The translations under genes were made by a program, and so were the position numbers. Positions 27,873-36,444 of a stretch of DNA of 48,602 bases are shown one piece after another. Origin of the DNA: Steroidobacteraceae bacterium (GTDB lineage Bacteria; Pseudomonadota; Gammaproteobacteria; Steroidobacterales; Steroidobacteraceae); assembly GCA_025451375.1 (NCBI GenBank), contig JANWKL010000076.1, positions 1 to 48,602 of the forward strand, written 5' to 3'. The notes below the pieces were generated by a model. The model saw only the letters and a program-made list of their open reading frames with translations. It was not told the origin of the DNA and did no database searches. The number at the start of each line of letters is the position of its first letter. Within the stretch, counting starts at the first letter, position 1.

Positions 27873-29996
27873 TCAGATATCGAGGTGCAGCTGCGCCTGG
27901 CCTGGGCCGGGCGCGCGAAAGAGCGTCGTTCTCAAGGCATCGCGCCCCGATGACGCGAGCTTCAGGCGCGCGCAGGCCATGCGAAATCGGTTGCGTAGCA
28001 ACAAAGCAAAAGGCCCCGTCCCCCGCATCCGCGAGCCGAAGTTCGGGTCGTTGTCGCGCCCGTCGCGCATGGCGCGCACCAGCGACATGACGTGTGCCGC
28101 GCGCTCCGGATAGTGCTGCGCCAGCCATTCGGCGAACAGATCCTTGATCTCGTAGGGCAATCGCAGCAGCACGTAGCTCGCCCAGCCAACGCCCGCCGCG
28201 GCCGCGGCGGCCAGGATGTCTTCCATCTCGTGGTCGGTAAGCGCGGGGATCACGGGAGCGACCATGACGCCCGTCGGCACGCCGGCGGCGTGCAGTCCGG
28301 CGAGCGTGCGCAGGCGCGCCTGCGGCGAGGCGGCGCGCGGCTCCAGCGTGCGCTTGAGGTTCGGGTCCAGGGAGGTAACGCTCACCGCGACGCTCGCCAG
28401 GCCATCGCGCGCCATGTCAGCGAGCAGGTCGAGATCGCGCAACACGAGCGCGCTCTTGGTGATCACGGTTACCGGATGGCGCGTGCGCGCCAACACTTCG
28501 AGAATGGAACGCGTCACGCGCATTTTTTTCTCGACCGGCTGATAGGGATCGGTGTTGGCGCCGAGCATGATCGGCTTGCACACATAGCCCGGGCGCGACA
28601 GCTCCCCTTCCAACACCCGCGCGGCGTCCGCCTTGTAGAAGAGGCGCGTCTCGAAGTCCAACCCGGGCGAGAGACCCATGTAGGCGTGGCTCGGGCGGGC
28701 GTAGCAATTGTGGCTTATCACGCCGTTGGCGATGAAGTCTTCGGTCTCGGTCGTGATGTCGTAGAGGCGCATCGCTTTTAACGGCTCAATGCTGACGACA
28801 CCGAGGCGGGCGTCGCTCTTGACGGCCTGACCAGTGATGTCGAGCTTGCGCAAAATGGCAGGGTCGAAGGTATGAAAGAAACGAAGATGCTCTTTCAATC
28901 CGCCCGTAAGTCTCACGATATCCATAGGCTTTCTGTGTTCGAAATGCACTTGCTCAACCACGAAAGAAAAGCCAAAGTCGCGCATGCACCTGCAAATCCA
29001 ACCGATAATTTCCGGGTCGGTGTTTGGAATGCGAAAGACTGTCTGACTGAAGCTGCCTTCGGCATCGAATATCCCGGCGAGAAAGCCCGCCGACCACTGC
29101 GCGTTGGGAGAAAGCGGCCAGGCGATGAGTCGGCGAATCGATGCTACATTCGCGAAGGAGTGGGTCCTGATCGCGTGCATGGCTCTTCGATTGCCGGCGG
29201 CAGCCTGGAACAAGTACCCGTTGGTCGAGATCTCGAAGTCGAGAAGATAGTTGCGCGCCCTGACCAGAGCCTCCTGATCACATAAGGCGAGTCGGAATTG
29301 GTGTTGATTGCCATGGCTCCTTCCCGGCCGCGAGTAGGAGTAGGACGCCAGCAACCCGTCGCCGCGGATCATCCCGCACAGATAACCTGACCGATAGTCG
29401 ACGCCCTTCTCCACCGATGCGGCGAAGGCGCCCGTTCCCATGAGTTTGTTCGAGGTCGTGAGGTGCGGCCTTCGGTTGGTACCCTGTTCAGTGCCGGTCA
29501 CGAACTTCCAGCCGCGATCCGACAGAAAACGGTGGTCCGCGCCTGACACGAGCGTGGTGCCGTTCTCCAGCGTTGTCCGGAATGCCGGCTTGATGCTGCT
29601 CCAGTGCGCGAGCACGCGAGATTTCACGTAGCGCCGGAACTGTCCGACACGCCGGGTGCCATAGATTTCATCACCAACTCGCAACTCTGATATGGGACGC
29701 GTGCGGCCATCTGACATGAGGACCGGTGTGTCGCCAGCTACGCAATAGGTGCAACCATGAGAGCATCCGCGATATGGATTGATGGACCGCTCAAAGGGAA
29801 TGTCGGGAGAGTCGTTGGTGCTGATGACCGAGCGGGCGCGCTCGGGCTCCAGCGTCGTGGGAATGCTGTCGGGAGTCTCTTCGAGGTACCACCCGTCATC
29901 GACCGGGGCGAGGCTCTGCAGGTCGAAACGCCCGGGAGGATTTGAGAGCGCCCCCCTGCCCTTGAACAGCTGCTTGCCTGTGATCGAGCGCCTCAC
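27873..29996 (-). CDS. PA0069-family radical SAM protein interrupted by an intein
   Basis: A 707-residue precursor starting at GTG 29996. Residues 1-84 and 431-707 together form a 361-residue PA0069-type (SPL-like) radical SAM protein, a normal size for that family. The cluster motif CxxxCxxC is C78, C82 and, after splicing, C431: the intein lies between Y84 and C431, so mature sequence reads RGCSHGCTY|CYARPSHAYM. Without splicing the third cluster ligand would be replaced in position by the intein's own C85. The natural substrate is unknown; relatives include spore photoproduct lyase-like enzymes. A LexA box lies 7 bp before the start codon, suggesting SOS induction and a DNA-damage role. 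The Rv2578c radical SAM family in mycobacteria is also known to carry inteins. Confidence 0.93.
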   Translation of the reverse strand: MRRSITGKQLFKGRGALSNPPGRFDLQSLAPVDDGWYLEETPDSIPTTLEPERARSVISTNDSPDIPFERSINPYRGCSHGCTYCVAGDTPVLMSDGRTRPISELRVGDEIYGTRRVGQFRRYVKSRVLAHWSSIKPAFRTTLENGTTLVSGADHRFLSDRGWKFVTGTEQGTNRRPHLTTSNKLMGTGAFAASVEKGVDYRSGYLCGMIRGDGLLASYSYSRPGRSHGNQHQFRLALCDQEALVRARNYLLDFEISTNGYLFQAAAGNRRAMHAIRTHSFANVASIRRLIAWPLSPNAQWSAGFLAGIFDAEGSFSQTVFRIPNTDPEIIGWICRCMRDFGFSFVVEQVHFEHRKPMDIVRLTGGLKEHLRFFHTFDPAILRKLDITGQAVKSDARLGVVSIEPLKAMRLYDITTETEDFIANGVISHNCYARPSHAYMGLSPGLDFETRLFYKADAARVLEGELSRPGYVCKPIMLGANTDPYQPVEKKMRVTRSILEVLARTRHPVTVITKSALVLRDLDLLADMARDGLASVAVSVTSLDPNLKRTLEPRAASPQARLRTLAGLHAAGVPTGVMVAPVIPALTDHEMEDILAAAAAAGVGWASYVLLRLPYEIKDLFAEWLAQHYPERAAHVMSLVRAMRDGRDNDPNFGSRMRGTGPFALLLRNRFRMACARLKLASSGRDALRTTLFRAPGPGQAQLHLDI
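28707..29744 (-). mobile_element. In-frame intein with LAGLIDADG homing endonuclease
   Basis: Covers residues 85-430 of the radical SAM precursor (346 residues). Splicing residues are present: N-terminal Cys (CVAGDTPVL, block A), the block B region with H155 (SGADHRF), block F (LYDITTETEDFIANG) and C-terminal His-Asn (VISHN, H429/N430) followed by Cys +1. Two LAGLIDADG-type motifs, LCGMIRGDG (about 206-214) and LAGIFDAEG (about 306-314), indicate a homing endonuclease that looks intact. The DNA here is visibly less GC-rich than the flanking gene (stretches such as that near 28870-29010), which fits recent horizontal arrival. Splicing is inferred, not shown. Confidence 0.93.
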
Positions 29997-30002
29997 ACGG
30001 CA

Positions 30003-30022
30003 TACTGTACATTCATACAGTA
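30003..30022. promoter_or_regulatory. LexA (SOS) box
   Basis: TACTGT-N8-ACAGTA, a perfect match to the E. coli-type consensus CTGT-N8-ACAG with symmetrical TA flanks. It starts 7 bp before the GTG of the radical SAM gene. A TATACT (-10-like, minus strand, 30019-30024) overlaps it, so bound LexA would block the promoter. The other neighbour (DUF4870 gene) ends toward this site and is not a target. Confidence 0.8.
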
Positions 30023-30059
30023 TAGACGTAAAGACTGTATAAGCCGCTGATTTACAACG

Positions 30060-30440
30060 CTATTTCACCAGGCGCAGCGACAAGGGGTATTGGTACAGCA
30101 CGCCTTCACTCGCCCGGATCGCGGCGACCAGCGTCATCACGAGCCAGGCAATGAACAGCGCCGTGCCGAGCAGCAGCCCGATGAAAATCAGCGCGAGGAA
30201 ACCACACACGACGCCCGCCAACGTCACGGTGATGTTGAAGTTAAGCGCCTCCTTGGCGTGCGCGGCGACGAACGCGGACTGGTCGCGCTTGGTGAGCCAT
30301 ACCAGGAGCGGTCCGAGGACATTGCCGGCCAGCGGAAACACGAGCCCGAACAGCGCAGACAGATGCGCGAGCATTCCCCAGGTACGCTCGTTTTCCGTCG
30401 GCGCCGCGGGCGTCACCGGCGGGATGTTCGGGTCGCTCAT
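30060..30440 (-). CDS. DUF4870 domain membrane protein
   Basis: A 126-residue protein with the DUF4870 pattern: WGMLAHLSALFGLVFPLAGNVLGPLLVWLTKR (residues 21-52), AAHAKEALNFNITV (59-72) and two further hydrophobic helices. Three membrane helices are expected. Function unknown in the whole family. The ATG is 20 bp after the btuB-like stop on the same strand, so it may be transcribed from the B12-controlled promoter. Confidence 0.9.
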   Translation of the reverse strand: MSDPNIPPVTPAAPTENERTWGMLAHLSALFGLVFPLAGNVLGPLLVWLTKRDQSAFVAAHAKEALNFNITVTLAGVVCGFLALIFIGLLLGTALFIAWLVMTLVAAIRASEGVLYQYPLSLRLVK

Positions 30441-30460
30441 GGCCGCCCAAGGTTATCACC

Positions 30461-32410
30461 TCACAGCTTGACCTTGATGCCGGCGAAGACCCCGAGGCTC
30501 GGCTGCAGAAAGCCGACTGGGTTCTCGTAGTGGCGGTCGAAGAGATTGTCTATGCGCCCGAACAGGGCGAAACGCGGGCTCAGATCGTAAGTCGTCGCGA
30601 GATTGAGGGTCGTGTAGCCCGGGGCGTCCAGTCGCCCAACCGAAAAGTCGCGATTGCCGTCGACCCAGGTGCCGACCCACAACACGTCGAGATTCCACTG
30701 CCAGGCGCTCGTCGCCTGCCAGGTGGTGTCGAAGCTCGCCCGGTGCTTCGGTCGGCGCAGCAGCTCCTGATGCAGCACTTCGTCGGAAGCCTCCGTGAAG
30801 GTGTAGTCCAGACGCAGGGTGAGGGTCTGCAGCGGCTGCCAGGCGATGAAACTCTCGATGCCCTGGGTGGTGGCGCGTCCGACGTTGGCGTAGGTCGTGC
30901 CGGTCACGTCGGTGGTGATGAGGTCGCGGATGCGGTTGTAGTACGCCGTAACGCCGGCGCGCAGCACGTCGCGGATCAAGCCCTGCTCTATCCCTAAATC
31001 GTAACCGGTGCTGCTCTCGGGCTTCAGATTGGGGTTGGCAAAGAAAAACGGCGGGAAACTCTGGTACAGCTCGCTCAGCGTCGGCGCCTTGAATCCCGTG
31101 CCGACCGAGGCCTTTAGCTTGGTGTCAGTATCAGCGATCACCCAGGCCGGTGCGAAACGCCAGGTTGCCTTGCTGCCAAAGAGGCTGTTGTCATCGTAGC
31201 GGGCATTGAGGGCCGAGAACCAGTGTTCGCCAAGTTGCGACTGCAGCTCCGCGTAGCCGGAGGTGACGTGCACGTTCGCCTCGATGGGCTGGTCGATCTC
31301 GTCACGTTCGTACTCGGCGCCGAGCACCACCGTCTCAGTAGGATCGAACTTGAGGTTGCCCTGCCAGTCGGCTTTGCGACGCTCGCCGGTGTTGAGAGCA
31401 GCAGGCGTCTGCGGCACCACCGTCGAGGTGCGATCGTGGGTATAGGCGAGCCCCAGCGTCTGATCGAGCAAGCCGTCGAAAGAGAGCGCGTGCGCGGCGA
31501 GGCGGGTGAAGTATTCATCGGTCGCGGCCGCGGTCTGTTCAGCCGCCGGTACGCCGACGAAAAGGGGCGGCAGGTAGTCCTCCCCGGTGGTGCGCACGTG
31601 AATGTCGGTGTAGCGCGCGACCAGCCCCAGGTCGAACCCGGGCGTGACATCCAGCCCGAGCTTGGTGGAGAAGGTGAGGTTGTCGTCGTAGTCGTTGTTG
31701 CGTGCTTCCCCGGGCGCAAGCAGATCGAGCGGCGTCACCGGCACCGAGCCGGCGTGATAGTGCGAAACGCTGGCACTGTAATGAAAGGCGTCCTGCGAGC
31801 CACTCAGCGTGCCGGCCTGATTGAAGGTGTCGAATGTGCCGCCTTCGACTGCGCCGGTGAACTGTAGCGGCCCGGAGCCGGACCTGGTGATGATGTTGAT
31901 GACCCCGCCGATGGCGTCGGAGCCGTACAGGCCGCTCTGCGGACCGCGCAGCACTTCCACCCGCTGTATGTCCTGGGTGAGGAGTTGCCCGAAGTCGAAG
32001 GCGCCGGTGGAGTTGCTCGGATCTGAAATGTCGATGCCGTCCACCAGCACCTTGGTGTGGTTGGAGTTGGTGCCGCGCATGAACACCGACGTCGCGCCGC
32101 CTGGGCCGCCGGTCTGCACCACGTTCACCCCGGGGATGTCCTTGAGGACGTCCGCGAACGTGCGCTCCTGGCGTGCCTCGATGTCGGCGGCGGTGACGAC
32201 GGTGATACTGCTCGCCACCTCGAGCACCGGTGTCGGCACGCGGGTCGCGGCAATGACGATCGGCTGCTGTTCGTCGGCATTGGCGGCGCACAACGAACTG
32301 GCGTAGCTAAGCGCTATGCAGCCCACAGCCGCTGAAATCCCAAAACGGGAGGACCAAAGTTGGCGAGACGGCGCGGCGGCCGCACGGCACACGTAAAGAC
32401 CTGCTGACAT
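30461..32410 (-). CDS. btuB: TonB-dependent vitamin B12 receptor (BtuB-like)
   Basis: A 649-residue outer-membrane receptor importing cobalamin with energy from TonB. ATG 32410 is chosen: AGGAG sits 7 nt upstream and the frame upstream of it belongs to the riboswitch. A signal peptide of about 45 residues ends near SSLCAANA; the following PIVIAATRVP is the TonB box region. Plug domain about 60-170 (DIPGVNVVQTGG, SVFMRGTNSNHTKVLVDGI, VEVLRGPQSGLYGSDAIGGVINIIT). The remaining beta-barrel ends in GIKVKL, lacking the usual terminal Phe. The specific B12 assignment comes from the cobalamin riboswitch directly upstream. Confidence 0.92.
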   Translation of the reverse strand: MSAGLYVCRAAAAPSRQLWSSRFGISAAVGCIALSYASSLCAANADEQQPIVIAATRVPTPVLEVASSITVVTAADIEARQERTFADVLKDIPGVNVVQTGGPGGATSVFMRGTNSNHTKVLVDGIDISDPSNSTGAFDFGQLLTQDIQRVEVLRGPQSGLYGSDAIGGVINIITRSGSGPLQFTGAVEGGTFDTFNQAGTLSGSQDAFHYSASVSHYHAGSVPVTPLDLLAPGEARNNDYDDNLTFSTKLGLDVTPGFDLGLVARYTDIHVRTTGEDYLPPLFVGVPAAEQTAAATDEYFTRLAAHALSFDGLLDQTLGLAYTHDRTSTVVPQTPAALNTGERRKADWQGNLKFDPTETVVLGAEYERDEIDQPIEANVHVTSGYAELQSQLGEHWFSALNARYDDNSLFGSKATWRFAPAWVIADTDTKLKASVGTGFKAPTLSELYQSFPPFFFANPNLKPESSTGYDLGIEQGLIRDVLRAGVTAYYNRIRDLITTDVTGTTYANVGRATTQGIESFIAWQPLQTLTLRLDYTFTEASDEVLHQELLRRPKHRASFDTTWQATSAWQWNLDVLWVGTWVDGNRDFSVGRLDAPGYTTLNLATTYDLSPRFALFGRIDNLFDRHYENPVGFLQPSLGVFAGIKVKL

Positions 32411-32423
32411 GATTGAGCTCCTG

Positions 32424-32458
32424 AAAAACGCACCACCCGTGCCCGAAGGGGGTCGTGG
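32424..32458 (-). terminator. Riboswitch-linked intrinsic terminator
   Basis: On the minus strand, CACGACCC pairs with GGGTGGTG (one mismatch) around an inner CCC-TTC-GGG hairpin, and is followed at once by TTTTT. It lies between the cobalamin aptamer and the btuB ribosome site, the position of a transcription-attenuation expression platform. Confidence 0.65.
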
Positions 32459-32527
32459 CTTTCGGAAAGCTGGCCGGCACCGCGGATGCGGCACCGTAAG
32501 CCAGCATCGCCCGCCGCGACACCCACC

Positions 32528-32707
32528 GGTGACTCGTAAGGCCGGTCTCCGGGCTGTCGAGCTGGAGATCACTCTCCGGCGGATCGCCTTCCCGCACCCG
32601 TGAGGGAGCAGTGGCTCAAATGATCCGCCTGGTCTCGATTACCGTTGCGGGGGCAGCGCCGGCTTTGGACGAATCCACACCGGACTTCCCGTTTCACCCA
32701 TGTCACC
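32528..32707 (-). ncRNA. Cobalamin (AdoCbl-class) riboswitch aptamer
   Basis: On the minus strand the order of conserved elements is GGTGAAACGGGAAG, CCGGTG, AAAGCCGGCGCTGCCCCCGC, CGGTAA, GGGAAGGCG and the B12 box AGCCCGGAGACCGGCC (32555-32540). The outer helix P1 forms from GGTGAC (32707-32702) and GTCACC (32533-32528). All core blocks are present in the right order. It should repress btuB when cobalamin is plentiful, through the downstream terminator. The stretch 32606-32819 holds no gene apart from this element. Confidence 0.95.
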
Positions 32708-32819
32708 GCGCGCGGTCACCTAAAGCCGCATGCGCGCTGGCACGGACACCTTACGTCGCGCGCAGCCTGCCAGCGCCCTTAGGTAGGCGTCAAGCGCCCG
32801 TTACCGGGGTGTGCGTGGC

Positions 32820-33308
32820 ATGATCGTAAGCGTGCGCGTGACTCAAAACAGTTCCGGCAATCCAGGCCTCAGCGGTTCAGCCGAGCTCGCCAGCTACCTG
32901 GCGGTTGCACCCCTGGTGTTGGGTCTGCTCGGCGTGGGCCTTCTGCCGCAGCTGCCCGGCCGTGAGCTCGCGCAGCGGCTCGCGATCGCCTGGGGCGCGG
33001 TGCTGCTGGCGGGCTGCGGCGGTGTGCACTGGGGGCTCGCGCTTGCCGGGCGGCTGCCGTGGACGAACGCGCGCATTGGCGCGGCGCTGCTGCCCGGTCT
33101 GTGTGGCGCCGCGGCGGTCGTGGTCGGCGGACAAAGAGGACTCGCGATACTGGTGGTTGGACTTGGCGGCTTCTGGCTGTACGAACACCGGGTCCTCGGC
33201 GCTACCCTGCCGCCAGCCTGGCTCAACCTCCGTCGCAGCCTGACGCTGGCGAGTTGCATGTTGCTGGCGCTGGTCATGTTCGCCTCCGAGACCGCCGGCC
33301 TGAGCTGA
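32820..33308 (+). CDS. DUF3429 membrane protein
   Basis: A 162-residue hydrophobic protein of the DUF3429 family (related to eukaryotic TMEM69). About five membrane helices are visible; the family motif GGVHWGLAL (about residues 64-72) is followed by RIGAALLPGLCG. Function unknown. ATG 32820 is the likely start; a GTG three codons upstream is possible. It precedes the AI-2E-family transporter by 11 bp, so the two are probably one operon. Its promoter must lie in the region opposite the cobalamin riboswitch. Confidence 0.88.
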   Translation: MIVSVRVTQNSSGNPGLSGSAELASYLAVAPLVLGLLGVGLLPQLPGRELAQRLAIAWGAVLLAGCGGVHWGLALAGRLPWTNARIGAALLPGLCGAAAVVVGGQRGLAILVVGLGGFWLYEHRVLGATLPPAWLNLRRSLTLASCMLLALVMFASETAGLS

Positions 33309-33319
33309 ATGCACCGCGC

Positions 33320-34384
33320 ATGATCGAAGATTTCGTATCCGCGCCCTGGCTGCGCCGGCTCATCACCGTGGTGGTACTCGCGGGGCTCGTGCTGCTCGGC
33401 TTTCGCGTCATGGAACCGTTCATCGTCCCGCTCGTGTGGGCGGGCATTCTCGCCTTCGTCAGCTGGCCCGCGTACGAGTGGATGCTGCGGCTGGTGCGCG
33501 GGCGCGGCGTCCTGGCCGCCCTGATCATGGCCACCGCTGTGTCGGTCGCCGTGGTCGCGCCGCTCGCCTGGCTTGGGATCGTGCTGCGCATCGAACTCGT
33601 GCACGCCTATCACGAAATCCAGGCGCTGCTCGCCGGCGGCCTGAAGCTTCCCCCGGCGGTGCTCAAGCTGCCGTGGATTGGCGAGCAGTTGCAGGATCTG
33701 GCGAACCGCGCCGCACAGGACCCGCACGCGCTCGGCCTGGAATTACGCAAGATCACCGACAACTCTTTTGATCAAATCGCCAAGTTCATCGGCGGTGTCA
33801 GCCGCAACGCGGTCAAGCTGATGCTGGCCGTGCTGTGCCTGTTCTTCGTCTATCGCGGCGGCGAGCGCTTTTCGGGCCAGGTGGCCCGCGCGCTCGAACA
33901 GGTGCTCGGGCCGCGCGTGCACAACTACCTGCAGGCGATCGGACAGACCGTCAAGGCGGTGGTCTACGGGCTGGTGCTGGCGGCGACGGTGCAGGGCGTG
34001 CTGGTTGGGATCGGCTACTGGGTCGCCGGCGCCGGCGCGCCGGTGTTCCTCGCGGCGCTCACGACCGTGTGCGGCCTGATCCCGTTCGCGGTGCCGGCGC
34101 TTCTGGGTGGCGTGATTCTGTGGCTGCTGTTAGCGGGCAAGACCGTGGCCGCGATTGGACTCCTGGTGTGGGGTTCGCTGGTGGTGGGCTGGACGGATCA
34201 CATCGTGCGGCCGTTCCTCATCAGCCGCGAGGCGCAGATCCCCTTTATCGTCGTGATATTCGGTGTCCTTGGCGGTCTCGCGGCGTTCGGCCTGGTCGGC
34301 CTCTTCATCGGCCCGGTGATCCTGGCCGTGCTGCTCACCATCTGGCGCGAGTGGCTGCTGGAGAGCGCCGCGCCTGCAAAGTAA
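33320..34384 (+). CDS. AI-2E family transporter (PerM/YdiK-like)
   Basis: A 354-residue inner-membrane protein with about eight transmembrane segments and the central soluble loop typical of the AI-2E/PerM family (residues about 95-165). The C-terminal signature appears as GLIPFAVPALLGGVILWLL and HIVRPFLISREAQIPFIVVIFGVLGGLAAFGLVGLFIGPVIL. Members export autoinducer-2 or act as Na+/H+ antiporters; the substrate here is unknown. The start at 33320 (ATGATCGAAG) is favoured; the frame remains open upstream only as a shadow of the DUF3429 gene. Its stop lies 2 bp from the stop of the convergent FHA gene. Confidence 0.9.
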   Translation: MIEDFVSAPWLRRLITVVVLAGLVLLGFRVMEPFIVPLVWAGILAFVSWPAYEWMLRLVRGRGVLAALIMATAVSVAVVAPLAWLGIVLRIELVHAYHEIQALLAGGLKLPPAVLKLPWIGEQLQDLANRAAQDPHALGLELRKITDNSFDQIAKFIGGVSRNAVKLMLAVLCLFFVYRGGERFSGQVARALEQVLGPRVHNYLQAIGQTVKAVVYGLVLAATVQGVLVGIGYWVAGAGAPVFLAALTTVCGLIPFAVPALLGGVILWLLLAGKTVAAIGLLVWGSLVVGWTDHIVRPFLISREAQIPFIVVIFGVLGGLAAFGLVGLFIGPVILAVLLTIWREWLLESAAPAK

Positions 34385-34386
34385 GG

Positions 34387-36288
34387 TCAGTGGCCACCTG
34401 AGCGCGGATTGTGCTCCGGAAGGTCAGCGCTTCTCGCCCGCACGGCAAAGCGGTAGTGGGAGATGCCAATGAGCACATCGTCCCCATCCTTGAGCAGCTG
34501 GCGGGTCACGCGCTTACCGTTGACGAGCACGCCGTTGGTGCTGTGCAGATCCTCGATGACCGTGTGCTGCGATCCGCTGAGGATGACGGCGTGGTGGCGG
34601 CTGACACAGGTGGCATCGATCCGCACATCGTTGTCGGGCGTTCTTCCGATGCCCGTCCGGCGACCGAGCACGTGGACGATTTCTCGCTCGCCAGCGGTTT
34701 GAATGAGCAGGCGCACCGCGCTGCCAGGCACGGCTTCCGCGTGCAGCGGCGGCTCATCGTCGCCGACGCGCGGGACAACACTGCGCAGGGCAGGCCGCGG
34801 CCGGCTATCGGTTGCATTGAGCCGCATTTCCTCGAGGGCGGCGCGCCACATCTGTGTGGCTTGTTCGAGTTCTGCGATCCGTGCCTTGCTGCTGCGCGCC
34901 TCGGACTCAAGGCGATCAATGGCTTCCCGGGACACGCGCAGGTCGCCCTCAAGCTCACCCACGCGTACCGCGCCGGCGTGCGCCTGTGTTTGCAGTGCGC
35001 TCATCGCGGCCGTCTGTTGTGCCGCGTGCTGCTCGATCTCGTGAATGCGCACCTCGCCGGCGGCAACGGCGGCCAAATGCCCGTCGCGCTCCCGCTGGGC
35101 GTTCCCGAGCACTTGGCCCCAGTCTTCCATCTCCCCGCGCACACCCGCCAGCTCACTCTCGAGCTGAGCGCTGTGCTCGTGACCGATGGCAAGCGCGGTT
35201 TCAAGTTTCGCAGTTCGCTCGCCCGCGCCGACCAGCGCCGCCTGCTGCGCCGCGAGCTGCTGCGTCGAGGCGACGGCGGCCGTGCGTGCTGACTCGAGCG
35301 CGACCTTGAGCTCGGTCTGCAGGCGGCTGAACTCCTGCTGCAGCCCTTGTGACTCTTGCCGCGCTTCGCCCAGCTGCGTGTCGCGCTGCGAGAGCGTCGT
35401 GGCGAAGGAGCTCACCTGCTGTTCGAGCTGGGTGTGGTGCGCCGTACGGTGCGCAAGTGCCGCCTCCAGCTCCCGTACCCGGGCCTGCTCGGCGGCCAGA
35501 TTCCGCTCCAGTCCCGCCAGATCAGCCGCGCGCGCCTGCGCTTCGCGCTGCAGGTCAACCACCAGTTCCTCGCACATCGACCGCCGGCTCTCCGCGGTCC
35601 GCAGCGCCTCGAAATAAGTCGCTGCGCGCGCCTGTTGCGCCTGCAGCTCACCCGTGAGGCGCTCGCTGCCGGCACGCTCGCGCGCGGCGAGCGTCTCCCG
35701 CGCTGCCAATTCGCGCGCCAGCTGCTCGAGGCTGGCACGCTGCTGCACCGCGTGCGCCTGCTCAAGCTGCGTCGCGCGCGTGCTGGCGCTGCTCGCCAGG
35801 GACAGAGCCTGCGCGAGTTCCTCATTCAGCTGCGCGGCGCGCTGTGCCGCGGCGCTGCGCGCGCGCGCGAGTTCGTCGGTGAGCTGCCTGGCACGTTCGT
35901 CCGCCGCGGCACCCGCCTGCGTCAGCTCGGCAATCTGCGCCGCGGACTGCACGGCGGCGGCCCGCAACTGCTCGAGCTGCGCGTTGAGGTCTACGGCATG
36001 TTGCTCGGCGGCCGCGCGGCCCACGCGCTCCTCGTCGTGGGCGTTCTCGAGCTGTCTTAGCCGCTCGTTCTTGTTTGCGAGCCGCTCCTGGATTTCGCGC
36101 ACCTTCGCCGACACGGCCTGCGACTCGGAATCGAGCTGTTCGATGGCCTCAGCATTGGCACGCTGCGCGTTTTCCTGGAGCTCGTTTTCCTGGAGCGCGT
36201 ATTCGGCGTCCTCGAGTGCCGGCAGCTCAGCGGTAATTTCGAGGTCAGCCGCTGCGGCTTGCGGCAGGGGCGACGGTTGCGGGTTCAT
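34387..36288 (-). CDS. FHA-domain protein with long coiled coil (paralogue 1)
   Basis: A 633-residue protein. ATG 36288 has AAGGTGG upstream. The N-terminal 30 residues contain the short motif TAELPAL. Residues about 40-500 are a nearly continuous coiled coil rich in Ala, Glu, Arg and Gln. The C-terminal FHA domain (about 525-615) has the expected phosphothreonine-binding residues: GRTPDNDV (R), SRHHAVI (S-R-H) and STNGVLVNG (N). No membrane segment. FHA domains bind phosphothreonine peptides, so this is likely a scaffold reading the output of a Ser/Thr kinase; the partner is unknown. It is the downstream member of a tandem duplication. Confidence 0.88.
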   Translation of the reverse strand: MNPQPSPLPQAAAADLEITAELPALEDAEYALQENELQENAQRANAEAIEQLDSESQAVSAKVREIQERLANKNERLRQLENAHDEERVGRAAAEQHAVDLNAQLEQLRAAAVQSAAQIAELTQAGAAADERARQLTDELARARSAAAQRAAQLNEELAQALSLASSASTRATQLEQAHAVQQRASLEQLARELAARETLAARERAGSERLTGELQAQQARAATYFEALRTAESRRSMCEELVVDLQREAQARAADLAGLERNLAAEQARVRELEAALAHRTAHHTQLEQQVSSFATTLSQRDTQLGEARQESQGLQQEFSRLQTELKVALESARTAAVASTQQLAAQQAALVGAGERTAKLETALAIGHEHSAQLESELAGVRGEMEDWGQVLGNAQRERDGHLAAVAAGEVRIHEIEQHAAQQTAAMSALQTQAHAGAVRVGELEGDLRVSREAIDRLESEARSSKARIAELEQATQMWRAALEEMRLNATDSRPRPALRSVVPRVGDDEPPLHAEAVPGSAVRLLIQTAGEREIVHVLGRRTGIGRTPDNDVRIDATCVSRHHAVILSGSQHTVIEDLHSTNGVLVNGKRVTRQLLKDGDDVLIGISHYRFAVRARSADLPEHNPRSGGH

Positions 36289-36341
36289 CGGTGTTTCCAC
36301 CTTATTATTTTTACGAGGGAAAAGTGTAGCGCTACCAGGGC

Positions 36342-36360
36342 CAGCAGCCACACGCTGCTG
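36342..36360. promoter_or_regulatory. Inverted repeat between the FHA genes
   Basis: CAGCAGC and GCTGCTG separated by 5 nt form a perfect 7-bp stem 54 bp before the FHA paralogue 1 start. A perfect 10-bp palindrome GTAGCGCTAC also lies at 36326-36335. Either could be an operator; no U-run supports a terminator. Confidence 0.35.
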
Positions 36361-36444
36361 AACATAATCTGGAACGCAGGTCACACCTGAGCCCGAGACC
36401 CGCTGCCGGCTGCCACCAGCCCCTGTGGATCGCGCCGGGCAAGC

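Noticed and set aside
28872-29285. 137-codon plus-strand frame within the intein
   Set aside because: Lies antisense to the homing-endonuclease region, with no recognisable features; the minus frame has all intein blocks.
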